Source: Bacteroidales bacterium UBA1736 (GTDB lineage: Bacteria > Bacteroidota > Bacteroidia > Bacteroidales > UBA932). Taken from it: 11,668 bases of DNA. The DNA lies in NCBI GenBank assembly GCA_002315825.1, contig DCIC01000015.1, forward strand, positions 1 through 11,668. Direction: 5' to 3'. Positions 1-7,206 of this stretch are shown in pieces. Under the pieces are notes generated by a model, which was given only the letters and a program-made list of their open reading frames with translations, made no database searches and had not been told where the DNA came from. Made by a program: the position numbers and the translations under genes. Numbering within the stretch: position 1 is the stretch's first letter; every line of letters starts with the position of its first letter.

Positions 1-969
1 GATCCTTGGGCAGGTTCATACTATGTAGAGAGTCTTACAAACGAGCTTGTTGATAAAGCTTGGGCCCTCATCGAGGAAGTTGAGAAACTCGGCGGTATGG
101 CAAAGGCCATCGAAACCGGAGTTCCCAAGATGCGTATTGAAGAGGCTGCAGCCCGCACACAGGCACGTATCGACTCCGGCGCACAGACAATCGTCGGCAT
201 CAACAAATATGGTCTTGATCACGAAGATCCTATTGATATTCTCGAGATCAACAACACTGAGGTTAGAAAGCAGCAGGAAGAGGCTCTTGCAGAACTTCGC
301 GCAAATCGCGACGAGAATGCATGCCGTGCAGCTCTCGATGCTCTCACAGAAGTTGTACGCACAGGAAAGGGCAATCTTCTGGAAGCCGCTATCGAATGCG
401 CAAAATTGCGTTGCACCCTTGGTGAGATAAGTGATGCATGTGAAAAAGTTGTAGGACGTTATCAGGCAACAATCAGAACCATTTCAGGAGTGTACAGTTC
501 AGAATACAAGAAGGATGCACAGTTCGATGAAGCTGTTCGCCTTACAGACGAATTTGCAAAGAAAGAAGGACGTCGTCCCCGTATCTTCATCGCAAAGATG
601 GGACAGGACGGACACGACCGCGGAGCAAAGGTTGTAGCTACAGGATACGCTGACTGCGGATATGATGTTGATATGGGACCTCTCTTCCAAACTCCGGAGG
701 AGGCTGCACGCGCAGCTGTTGAGAATGACGTACATATTGTAGGTGCATCCTCACTTGCTGCAGGTCACAAGACACTCATCCCTCAGCTCATAGAGGAGCT
801 TCGCAAACTCGGACGTGAGGATATTATGGTCGTTGCAGGCGGTGTAATACCTACTCAGGACTATGACACCCTCTATAAGGCTGGTGTTGCAGCAATCTTC
901 GGCCCTGGTACTCCTGTGGCATATTCTGCTGCCACAATGATGAAACTTATGTTGGGAAAAGAACAGTAA
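1..969 (+). CDS. mutB: Methylmalonyl-CoA mutase large subunit, C-terminal part (5' end outside window)
   Basis: This is the open 3' part (322 codons) of an adenosylcobalamin-dependent mutase that interconverts succinyl-CoA and (R)-methylmalonyl-CoA in the succinate-propionate pathway. The fragment opens with DPWAGSYYVE, the conserved block late in the TIM-barrel domain of this family. A linker follows, and then the B12-binding domain from about fragment residue 190. That domain carries the DxHxxG motif (DGHDRG); its His, codon 613-615, would be the lower cobalt ligand. The matching SSLAAGH and AGGVIP...IFGPGT blocks come after it. A functional B12 motif fits the catalytic large subunit, since the small subunit of two-subunit mutases lacks it. 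Full family length is about 700 residues, so more than half lies upstream. The stop at 967-969 is followed after 6 bases by the CoA-transferase, which suggests co-transcription. The family call is secure; the choice of symbol (mutB versus scpA/mcmA) is convention. Confidence 0.95.
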   Translation, partial: DPWAGSYYVESLTNELVDKAWALIEEVEKLGGMAKAIETGVPKMRIEEAAARTQARIDSGAQTIVGINKYGLDHEDPIDILEINNTEVRKQQEEALAELRANRDENACRAALDALTEVVRTGKGNLLEAAIECAKLRCTLGEISDACEKVVGRYQATIRTISGVYSSEYKKDAQFDEAVRLTDEFAKKEGRRPRIFIAKMGQDGHDRGAKVVATGYADCGYDVDMGPLFQTPEEAARAAVENDVHIVGASSLAAGHKTLIPQLIEELRKLGREDIMVVAGGVIPTQDYDTLYKAGVAAIFGPGTPVAYSAATMMKLMLGKEQ

Positions 970-975
970 TAGCTT

Positions 976-2277
976 ATGAAACAGATAAATTATGTCAGTG
1001 CAGACGAAGCTGTAAAAGTTGTCAAGTCTGGTGACCATATACATTTCAGCAGCGTTGCAAGTGCTCCACAGTGCCTGATCCAGGCTCTGTGCCGCAGAGG
1101 TGATGCTGGAGAGCTTGAAGATGTACGCATTCATCATTTGCATACAGAAGGCCCTGCACCTTATGCTGACGAGAAATACAGCGGAATCTTCTTCCATCAG
1201 GGATTTTTCATCGGAGGCAATGTCCGTGCCGGTGTTCAGAGCGGTTATGCAGACTACATCCCTGTATTCCTTTCAGAGACTCAGAAACTGTACCGCTGCG
1301 GAGCAGTTCCTTGTGATGTTGCAATGATCCAGGTATGCCCTCCGGATGAAAACGGTATGGTATCACTCGGTACCAGCGTAGATGCGACTCTTGCTGCGGT
1401 AGAATGTGCAAAAACAGTAATAGCAGTAATCAATCCGCACGTGCCTCGCGCATTCGGTCAGGCAATGATTTCAATCGACCAGATTGATATCTTTGTCCAG
1501 GATGACACTCCTCTGATGGAGGCCAAAGTTGTCGTTCCGGATGAAACCGACCTCGCCATCGGAGAGAACTGTTTGCCGCTGATTAAGGACGGCGCTTGTC
1601 TCCAGCTTGGTATTGGAGCGCTTCCTAATGCTATTCTTGCAAAGCTCGGAAACCATAAGAACCTTGGAATCCACACGGAAATGTTCGCTGACGGCGTACT
1701 CGACCTGGTTGAAAAGGGAGTAATTAATGGCTCAAACAAGGTTACCGACAAGGGAAAGATCGTGTCAACCTTCCTTATGGGTTCACAGAAAGTCTATGAT
1801 TTCATCGATAACAACCCTGACGTATTGATGATGGACGTAGGCTACACAAACGATCCTTTTGTAATCAGCAAGAACCCCCGTATGACAGCCATCAACTCAG
1901 CTGTGGAGATGGACATTACCGGACAGGTATGCGCAGACTCTATCGGAACAAAGCACTTCAGCGGTGTAGGTGGCCAGATCGACTTCATATACGGAGCATC
2001 TCTTGCTGAGGAAGGTGTGCCTATCATAGCAATGTCCTCCCGCACCAAGAAGGGCGTATCCAAGATATCACCGGTATTGAAGGAAGGCGCAGGCGTCGTG
2101 ACTTCAAGATTCCACGTGCATTGGGTAGTGACCGAGTGGGGTGCAGTAAACCTATATGGCAAGAGCTATCAAGAGCGTGCACGACTGCTGACCTCCATCG
2201 CCCATCCGGACGACCGCGAGGCCCTCGAAAGAGCTGCTTTCGAGCGTTTCGGCAAGCACTACTTGATTGTGAAGTAA
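976..2277 (+). CDS. Family I acyl-CoA:carboxylate CoA-transferase (acetyl-CoA hydrolase / 4-hydroxybutyrate CoA-transferase type)
   Basis: This 433-residue cytoplasmic enzyme has the usual length for the Cat1/AbfT family, which moves CoA between a short acyl-CoA and a free carboxylate through a glutamyl-CoA intermediate. The likely catalytic Glu is E235 in GIHTEMFADG. The glycine-rich block SGVGGQIDF (residues 329-337) is the expected CoA and oxyanion site, preceded by LGIGALPNAI (211-220). The ATG lies 6 bases after the mutB stop and no ribosome-binding site is visible, which is usual in Bacteroidetes. Because it sits directly behind the mutase, I infer a propionyl-CoA:succinate (or acetate) CoA-transferase closing the propionate cycle. 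Sequence alone cannot exclude acetyl-CoA:succinate, butyryl-CoA or 4-hydroxybutyrate transferase, or simple hydrolase activity. A hairpin terminator begins 26 bases after the stop. Family assignment is firm; substrate is uncertain. Confidence 0.9.
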   Translation: MKQINYVSADEAVKVVKSGDHIHFSSVASAPQCLIQALCRRGDAGELEDVRIHHLHTEGPAPYADEKYSGIFFHQGFFIGGNVRAGVQSGYADYIPVFLSETQKLYRCGAVPCDVAMIQVCPPDENGMVSLGTSVDATLAAVECAKTVIAVINPHVPRAFGQAMISIDQIDIFVQDDTPLMEAKVVVPDETDLAIGENCLPLIKDGACLQLGIGALPNAILAKLGNHKNLGIHTEMFADGVLDLVEKGVINGSNKVTDKGKIVSTFLMGSQKVYDFIDNNPDVLMMDVGYTNDPFVISKNPRMTAINSAVEMDITGQVCADSIGTKHFSGVGGQIDFIYGASLAEEGVPIIAMSSRTKKGVSKISPVLKEGAGVVTSRFHVHWVVTEWGAVNLYGKSYQERARLLTSIAHPDDREALERAAFERFGKHYLIVK

Positions 2278-2302
2278 TTCACGGAACAAGTTATATAGAA
2301 CT

Positions 2303-2338
2303 AAAAAAGGAAGGCCTGAACAAAGGCTTTCCTTTTTT
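2303..2338. terminator. Bidirectional intrinsic terminator between convergent operons
   Basis: A 15-pair stem (left arm 2303-2317, right arm 2324-2338, one G-U pair) encloses a six-base loop, GAACAA. The arms begin with six A and end with six T, so the transcript ends in a U-tract on either strand. It lies 26 bases after the CoA-transferase stop and 24 bases beyond the gdhA stop, and so can serve both units. It is the only clear terminator in the window. Confidence 0.9.
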
Positions 2339-2361
2339 GGTGTATGGTAAGGGGAAAGTAA

Positions 2362-3705
2362 CTAGATGATTCCCTGTTCAAGCATAGCCTGAGCCACTTT
2401 CATAAATCCGGCGATATTGGCACCCTTCACATAGTCAATGTGGCCGTCACTTTGTGTGCCGAATTTGACACATTGCTCGTGGATAGAATCCATAATGAAA
2501 TGCAGTTTGTCATCCACTTCCTGAGCACTCCAACTGATATGAGATGCATTCTGCGTCATCTCAAGACCAGATGTAGCAACACCACCCGCATTCACCGCCT
2601 TACCGGGAGCGAAGAGGACTCCATTATTCTGGAAGAAATGAATTGCACCGGGTTGACAACCCATATTGGACACCTCGCAGCAGCACCACGTACCATTCGC
2701 TTTCAACTCCCTGGCATCATCCTCAGATAGTTCGTTTTGGAATGCACAAGGAAGAGCAATGTCGCACTTCACGCTCCACGCCTTCTTTCCAGGGGTGAAA
2801 ATTGCCTTCTGAGGGAACTTTGTTGCCATATCTTCAACTTTGTTTCGGTTTGAAGCACGCATTTCAAGCATATACTGAATCATTTCAGCAGTGATTCCGT
2901 CAGGGATTTCACACACCCCGTCGGGACCTGAGATAGCAACCACTTTTGCTCCCAGCTGTGTGGCCTTCTTGCAGGCGCCCCAAGCAACATTACCGAATCC
3001 GGATATCGCAACAGTTTTATCTTTGATATCTTTTCCTGCTTTATGCAAAAGATTCTGAGTGAAGTACAATGCTCCGAAACCGGTAGCTTCAGGACGCAGG
3101 ATTGATCCTCCCCAAGTGGATCCCTTTCCGGTCAAGACACCGGTATTATATTCTCTGGCCAATTTCTTATACTGCCCATACAGGAAACCAATCTCACGTC
3201 CGCCTACACCAACATCACCGGCAGGAATATCCTGATCGGGGCCGATGCACTGCCACAACTCCTGCATAAAAGCTTGACAGAAGCGCATTATCTCATCATC
3301 AGACTTGCCCACAGGATCAAAATCGGACCCACCTTTAGCGCCTCCCATAGGGAGGGTTGTGAGGGCGTTTTTGAACGTCTGTTCAAAGCCGAGGAATTTG
3401 AGCATAGAAGGAGTTACGGCCTTATGGAAACGAAGACCTCCCTTATATGGACCGATTGCACTGTTAAACTGGATGCGATAACCGAGATTGGTCTGAACTT
3501 CACCTCTGTCATTGACCCAAGTTACCCTGAAAGTAAAGATACGGTCGGGTTCAACCATACGCTCCACAATCTTGGCCCGCTCAAATTCGGGATGTGTGTT
3601 ATAAACTTCTTCAACTGATTCCAGGACCTCCTGCACCGCCTGTAGATACTCGTTCTCACCGGGGTACTTGGCCTGAAGACTGGTCATTATTTCTTCTGTC
3701 TTCAT
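2362..3705 (-). CDS. gdhA: Glutamate dehydrogenase, hexameric type
   Basis: This enzyme catalyses reversible reductive amination of 2-oxoglutarate with ammonium to glutamate, using NAD(P)H, in the cytoplasm. Its 447 residues match the small hexameric GDH class (about 450). Substrate-binding Lys 88 lies in GPYKGGLRF, catalytic Lys 124 in PMGGAKGGSDFDP, and catalytic Asp 164 in PAGDVGVGG. The Rossmann domain begins near residue 230 with GFGNVA (236-241). The cofactor-selecting region reads ISGPDG (258-263), with Phe 237, Pro 261 and Asp 262. Counted one residue off, these match the positions I recall for the NAD-specific Clostridium symbiosum enzyme, so a classical NADP preference should not be assumed. 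The ATG lies 10 A/T-rich bases after the korB stop, which makes it the last gene of the korA-korB-gdhA run; KorAB could supply its 2-oxoglutarate. Identity is firm; cofactor is open. Confidence 0.97.
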   Translation of the reverse strand: MKTEEIMTSLQAKYPGENEYLQAVQEVLESVEEVYNTHPEFERAKIVERMVEPDRIFTFRVTWVNDRGEVQTNLGYRIQFNSAIGPYKGGLRFHKAVTPSMLKFLGFEQTFKNALTTLPMGGAKGGSDFDPVGKSDDEIMRFCQAFMQELWQCIGPDQDIPAGDVGVGGREIGFLYGQYKKLAREYNTGVLTGKGSTWGGSILRPEATGFGALYFTQNLLHKAGKDIKDKTVAISGFGNVAWGACKKATQLGAKVVAISGPDGVCEIPDGITAEMIQYMLEMRASNRNKVEDMATKFPQKAIFTPGKKAWSVKCDIALPCAFQNELSEDDARELKANGTWCCCEVSNMGCQPGAIHFFQNNGVLFAPGKAVNAGGVATSGLEMTQNASHISWSAQEVDDKLHFIMDSIHEQCVKFGTQSDGHIDYVKGANIAGFMKVAQAMLEQGII

Positions 3706-3715
3706 AATAAAAAAT

Positions 3716-4735
3716 TTATTCTACTTCCCATACAGACCCACTCTTCAGCAGGTCATCAACACAATGAATCGATGATTTTGTCATCACTTCCTTGACCTGG
3801 TCACGCACTCCGTCATCATAGGTAATGTCTTTAACATCTCTTATGACACCGAGAGCCACGGGATAGTCAGGGCCTTTCATATCGGCGAGAGCCGTCTGAA
3901 GTCCAATGTTATCACTATGAGAGTCGTGGACCAGAATATCCTCTTCAGTAAATCCGCCTTCACCAATATGGACCACGCGCAATTTCTTGCCATCATAGAC
4001 AAGACCCTTCTCTTTGTCTTTTCCAAATATCATACGCTGACCGTCCTTGAGGATAATGGTATGATCAGCCTTGAGCTCGGGAGAAGACAATTCCTTGTGC
4101 GCCCCATCATTAAAAATGACACAATTTGTAAGCAATTCCACAACTGATGTACCGTCGTGAAGTGCCGCCGCCGTCATAATCTCTTCATTGAGAGCTAACT
4201 CAATATCCAGACTGCGGGCAAAGAAGGTACCTTTCGCTCCCAGAACCAGTGAGCCGGGATTGAAAGGATGTTCCACTGTTCCATAAGGAGAAGTCTTGGT
4301 GATGGCTCCAAACTTGGATGTCGGTGAATACTGGCCTTTGGTCAATCCGTAAATCTGATTGTTGAAGAGAAGTATATTGATGTCAATATTCCTTCGGATT
4401 GCGTGAATGAAATGATTTCCTCCGATTGCAAGTGCATCACCATCTCCACAGACCTGCCATACTGTAAGCCAAGGATTAGCCACCTTAATTCCAGTGGAGA
4501 TTACCGTGGCACGGCCGTGTATGCTATGGAACCCATATGTATCCATATAGTATGGAAGTCTGGATGAGCATCCGATTCCGGAAACCACCACATATCTTTC
4601 CTTTTCATAATTGAGAGCCTGACTAACCTTTGGCAAGGCCCTTTGCAGAGCAGCAAGCACAGCGTGATCCCCACATCCAGGGCACCACCTTACTTCCTGA
4701 TTACTCTTGAAATCTTTTGCTGAAAGAATGGCCAT
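3716..4735 (-). CDS. korB: 2-oxoglutarate:ferredoxin oxidoreductase, beta subunit
   Basis: This is the thiamine-diphosphate and iron-sulfur subunit of a 2-oxoacid:ferredoxin oxidoreductase, which interconverts 2-oxoglutarate plus CoA with succinyl-CoA, CO2 and reduced ferredoxin. At 339 residues it has normal beta-subunit length. Four cysteines fit the [4Fe-4S] ligands: C18 and C21 in WCPGCGDH, C56 in GIGCSSRLPYY, and C205 in LLTNCVIFND. The TPP/Mg site is GDGDALAIGGNH (97-108), followed by NNQIYGLTKGQYSPTS (125-140). The start is 2 bases after the korA stop and the stop is 10 bases before gdhA, so this is a tight operon. No ferredoxin-like delta subunit gene is adjacent, so the electron carrier must be encoded elsewhere. 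2-oxoglutarate is preferred as substrate because of pairing with this type of KorA and with gdhA; pyruvate or a branched-chain oxoacid is less likely. Confidence 0.94.
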   Translation of the reverse strand: MAILSAKDFKSNQEVRWCPGCGDHAVLAALQRALPKVSQALNYEKERYVVVSGIGCSSRLPYYMDTYGFHSIHGRATVISTGIKVANPWLTVWQVCGDGDALAIGGNHFIHAIRRNIDINILLFNNQIYGLTKGQYSPTSKFGAITKTSPYGTVEHPFNPGSLVLGAKGTFFARSLDIELALNEEIMTAAALHDGTSVVELLTNCVIFNDGAHKELSSPELKADHTIILKDGQRMIFGKDKEKGLVYDGKKLRVVHIGEGGFTEEDILVHDSHSDNIGLQTALADMKGPDYPVALGVIRDVKDITYDDGVRDQVKEVMTKSSIHCVDDLLKSGSVWEVE

Positions 4736-4737
4736 AC

Positions 4738-6582
4738 CTACAACTCCTTTTTGATAGCATCGACAAGCTCCTTAATCATAAAGGGCTGTCCCTGTATCTT
4801 GTTATACTTCACAATCTTTGTTCCGGGCACTGCATCTGAAAGGTAAGCTGCGAAATGCCCGCTGTTCAACTCACACACCAAAACTTTGTCGAAGGCCGCA
4901 AGGACTTCTCTGGTATTGCGTGGCAAGGGCAGAATATAGTCAAAATGAGCATATCCCAATTTTACACCATCACTGACAAGCTCATCGATTGCGGAAGAAA
5001 TATGCCCCATAGTGCCGCCCCAGCCCACAACAAGCAACTTGCCGGACTGCTCTCCGTGAACCTCAAGTTCGGGAAGGAAATCGGCTATCTTATCAACTTT
5101 GGCCCTCCTTTCCCTTACCATCATCTCGTGATTCAGAGGATCGGAAGAAATCGTTCCTTCGTGATTCTTCTCCAAACCTCCCACTCTATGTTCCAGACCT
5201 TTCTGTCCGGGGATAGCCCATCTTCTGACGAGAGTCTGAGGGTCACGCTCAAAAGGATTGTATTTTCTACCTTCCACCATAAGCCCCTTGACGTAAGGGG
5301 GATTGATATCGGGATAGTCTTTCATTTCAGGGATACGCCAAGGCTCGGATCCATTCCCAAGGAATCCTTCAGAAAGAAGGATAACCGGTGTCATATGTTC
5401 AATGGCAATCTTTGCCGCAGTGAAAGCCGCATCAAAGCAATGCGAAGGGGAATGAGCAGCAATCACAGGGATAGGACACTCGCCATTTCTTCCATACAAA
5501 GCCTGATTCAAATCAGTCTGCTCAGTCTTGGTAGGAATACCTGTTGAGGGACCGGCCCTCATAACATCTACAACAACAAGAGGAAGTTCAGTCATTGCCG
5601 CCAGTCCCAACGCTTCGCTCTTCAATGAGAGGCCGGGGCCTGAAGTGGTGGTGACAGCCAGATTGCCCGCGAAGGAAGCGCCGATGGCTGTACATATACC
5701 TGCAATCTCATCTTCAGCTTGCAATGTCTTAACACCCAGACTTTTGTATATGGCAAGCTCTTCTAGGATGGACGTGGCCGGTGTAATAGGATATGATCCA
5801 CAGAAAAGAGGGAGTCCGGATTTCTCGGATGCGGCCAACAGGCCCCAGGCCACTGCCTGATTGCCGGAAATATTGCGGTACAAGCCTTTCTGTGGGTGAG
5901 CAGGACGAACGTAATAAGTATTAGGGATAGCCTGAATATTCGATGCGTAATTGAAACCATCCTGGAGCACCTTTCTATTTGGAGCTATCATTTCAGGATG
6001 CTTTTTGGAGAACTTGCGCTCGAGATATTGGAAAATGTAGTCCATAGGGCGGCTATATATAAAGCAAGCCATTCCCAGAGTAAACATATTCTTGCACTTG
6101 CGTATGGATTTGGTATCCATTCCGCTATCCTTGAGACTCTCTTGAGTAAGTGTTGTGATTGGAGCACAGATTATGGCACGGTCTTCGACTTTCATCTCCG
6201 TGAAAGGATCATCCGTCTGAAAACCGGCCTTCCTTAGAAGTGACTCATCAAAAGAATCACTGTCAATAAGAATCATTGCACCTCTTTTGCACCATTTGGC
6301 ATTTGCCTTCAACGCTGCAGGATTCATTGCAACGAGCAAATCGCAGAAATCGCCGGGAGTGTTGATATCATCACCTCCAATATGAACCTGAAAACCGGAT
6401 ACTCCGGAAACTGTCCCGTGAGGTGCTCTGATTTCGGCCGGAAAATCTGGGAATGTGGATAGACCATTTCCATAAATGGCCGACATATCTGCAAAAAGAG
6501 ACCCGGTGAGCTGCATGCCATCTCCCGAATCTCCTGCAAATCTGATTACAACATCTCCAGTTTCAATTACTTTATGTTGCAT
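4738..6582 (-). CDS. korA: 2-oxoglutarate:ferredoxin oxidoreductase, alpha subunit with fused gamma domain
   Basis: This 614-residue partner of KorB combines two domains that are separate subunits in some relatives. Residues 10 to about 190 form the gamma domain, opening with IRFAGDSGDGMQ. From about 235 comes the alpha pyrimidine-binding domain, with the hallmark YPITPAT at 264-270, the AEDEIAG block (289-295, likely TPP-activating Glu), TSGPGLSL (313-320) and GPSTGIPTKTEQ (344-355). The C-terminal domain (about 510-614) includes VVGWGGTMGH. This gamma-alpha fusion is the usual two-subunit form in Bacteroidetes and Sulfolobus-type enzymes. In anaerobic Bacteroidales the complex may run reductively, making 2-oxoglutarate from succinyl-CoA for glutamate synthesis; that direction is inferred from physiology and the downstream gdhA. 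It starts 22 bases after the skp stop, with no hairpin or -7 promoter element seen between them. A 230-codon antisense open frame over 4855-5547 is a shadow. Confidence 0.95.
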   Translation of the reverse strand: MQHKVIETGDVVIRFAGDSGDGMQLTGSLFADMSAIYGNGLSTFPDFPAEIRAPHGTVSGVSGFQVHIGGDDINTPGDFCDLLVAMNPAALKANAKWCKRGAMILIDSDSFDESLLRKAGFQTDDPFTEMKVEDRAIICAPITTLTQESLKDSGMDTKSIRKCKNMFTLGMACFIYSRPMDYIFQYLERKFSKKHPEMIAPNRKVLQDGFNYASNIQAIPNTYYVRPAHPQKGLYRNISGNQAVAWGLLAASEKSGLPLFCGSYPITPATSILEELAIYKSLGVKTLQAEDEIAGICTAIGASFAGNLAVTTTSGPGLSLKSEALGLAAMTELPLVVVDVMRAGPSTGIPTKTEQTDLNQALYGRNGECPIPVIAAHSPSHCFDAAFTAAKIAIEHMTPVILLSEGFLGNGSEPWRIPEMKDYPDINPPYVKGLMVEGRKYNPFERDPQTLVRRWAIPGQKGLEHRVGGLEKNHEGTISSDPLNHEMMVRERRAKVDKIADFLPELEVHGEQSGKLLVVGWGGTMGHISSAIDELVSDGVKLGYAHFDYILPLPRNTREVLAAFDKVLVCELNSGHFAAYLSDAVPGTKIVKYNKIQGQPFMIKELVDAIKKEL

Positions 6583-6604
6583 TTCGATTTAATTTATGTA
6601 CTCC

Positions 6605-7171
6605 TTATTGAGCCTGCTGTGCCTGTGCTTGAGCCTGAAGTTCGTTCTGAAGTGTTTCCAAGGTTCTTCCTTCCGGAATGCCGAGCTCCTTGCGGGCTGC
6701 AGGAGTGAGATCTACACTCTGTGTGGTATCTACGTAAAGATACTGAGCGAGGTCCATAACAAAGATGTATCCGCCTGCTTTTGCAATCTTCTCAACAGCC
6801 TGCTGAGCCTTCTGCTGGATAGGGGTAAGAAGTTCAGTCTGCTGGTTTGCAAGTTCCTGCTGAATTGAAGTGTTGAACTCTTCGATTCTCTGCTGAATCT
6901 CTGCCAACTCTTTCTCCTTGCTCTCACGGATAGCTGTTGTCCAAGTTGAAGACTTCTGCTGATACTGCTGAGCCTTTGTCTGGTACTCTTCTACCATAGA
7001 CTGATATGTCTCGCTTGCCTCTTTCTGTGATGCATTCAAGGTTTCTCTTGCCTTATCCATTTCAGGCATAAGGTAAACGAGCTCATTGAAATTGACATGT
7101 GCGAACTTGGTCTGTGCAAATCCTGTCACTGTAACCAAAGCCATTGCGGCGAATAAAAGAACTTTTTTCAT
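6605..7171 (-). CDS. skp: OmpH/Skp-family periplasmic chaperone
   Basis: This 188-residue secreted protein is a likely periplasmic holdase that keeps unfolded outer-membrane proteins soluble on their way to BamA. A signal peptide is evident (MKKVLLF, then a hydrophobic core and TGFAQ around residues 17-20). Residues about 38-130 are a Glu/Gln/Lys-rich heptad-like stretch that should form the long alpha-helical tentacle of the Skp fold. The hydrophobic segment GGYIFVMDLAQYLYVD (133-148) is the expected return to the small beta body. The C-terminus is low complexity (LQAQAQAQQAQ, 178-188). It lies 35 bases downstream of bamA, the classic bamA-skp order. From general knowledge, Bacteroidetes often carry two tandem ompH copies here followed by murI; only one is present, and korA follows instead. 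Low conservation between Skp proteins makes the family call, not the exact role, the secure part. Confidence 0.9.
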   Translation of the reverse strand: MKKVLLFAAMALVTVTGFAQTKFAHVNFNELVYLMPEMDKARETLNASQKEASETYQSMVEEYQTKAQQYQQKSSTWTTAIRESKEKELAEIQQRIEEFNTSIQQELANQQTELLTPIQQKAQQAVEKIAKAGGYIFVMDLAQYLYVDTTQSVDLTPAARKELGIPEGRTLETLQNELQAQAQAQQAQ

Positions 7172-7206
7172 ATTACTTGTTAAAATTACTTATTTCAGAT
7201 TCTACA

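Noticed and set aside
1..6. Window opening with GATC, a possible cloning or restriction junction
   Set aside because: The reading frame of mutB is intact from the first base and matches the family; a four-base match is uninformative.
4855..5547. A 230-codon open frame on the + strand inside korA
   Set aside because: It lies wholly antisense to a well-conserved gene, has no recognisable domain, and reads as a frame shadow of korA codon usage.
6583..6604. GGAG at the start of the skp-korA gap as a possible ribosome-binding site for korA
   Set aside because: It is about 18 bases from the ATG, too far for a Shine-Dalgarno sequence, and other genes here lack such sites.
7181..7188. A near-match TAATTTTA to the -7 consensus upstream of skp
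   Set aside because: It lacks the final G and has no TTG at the -33 position, so it is too weak to call in A/T-rich intergenic DNA.
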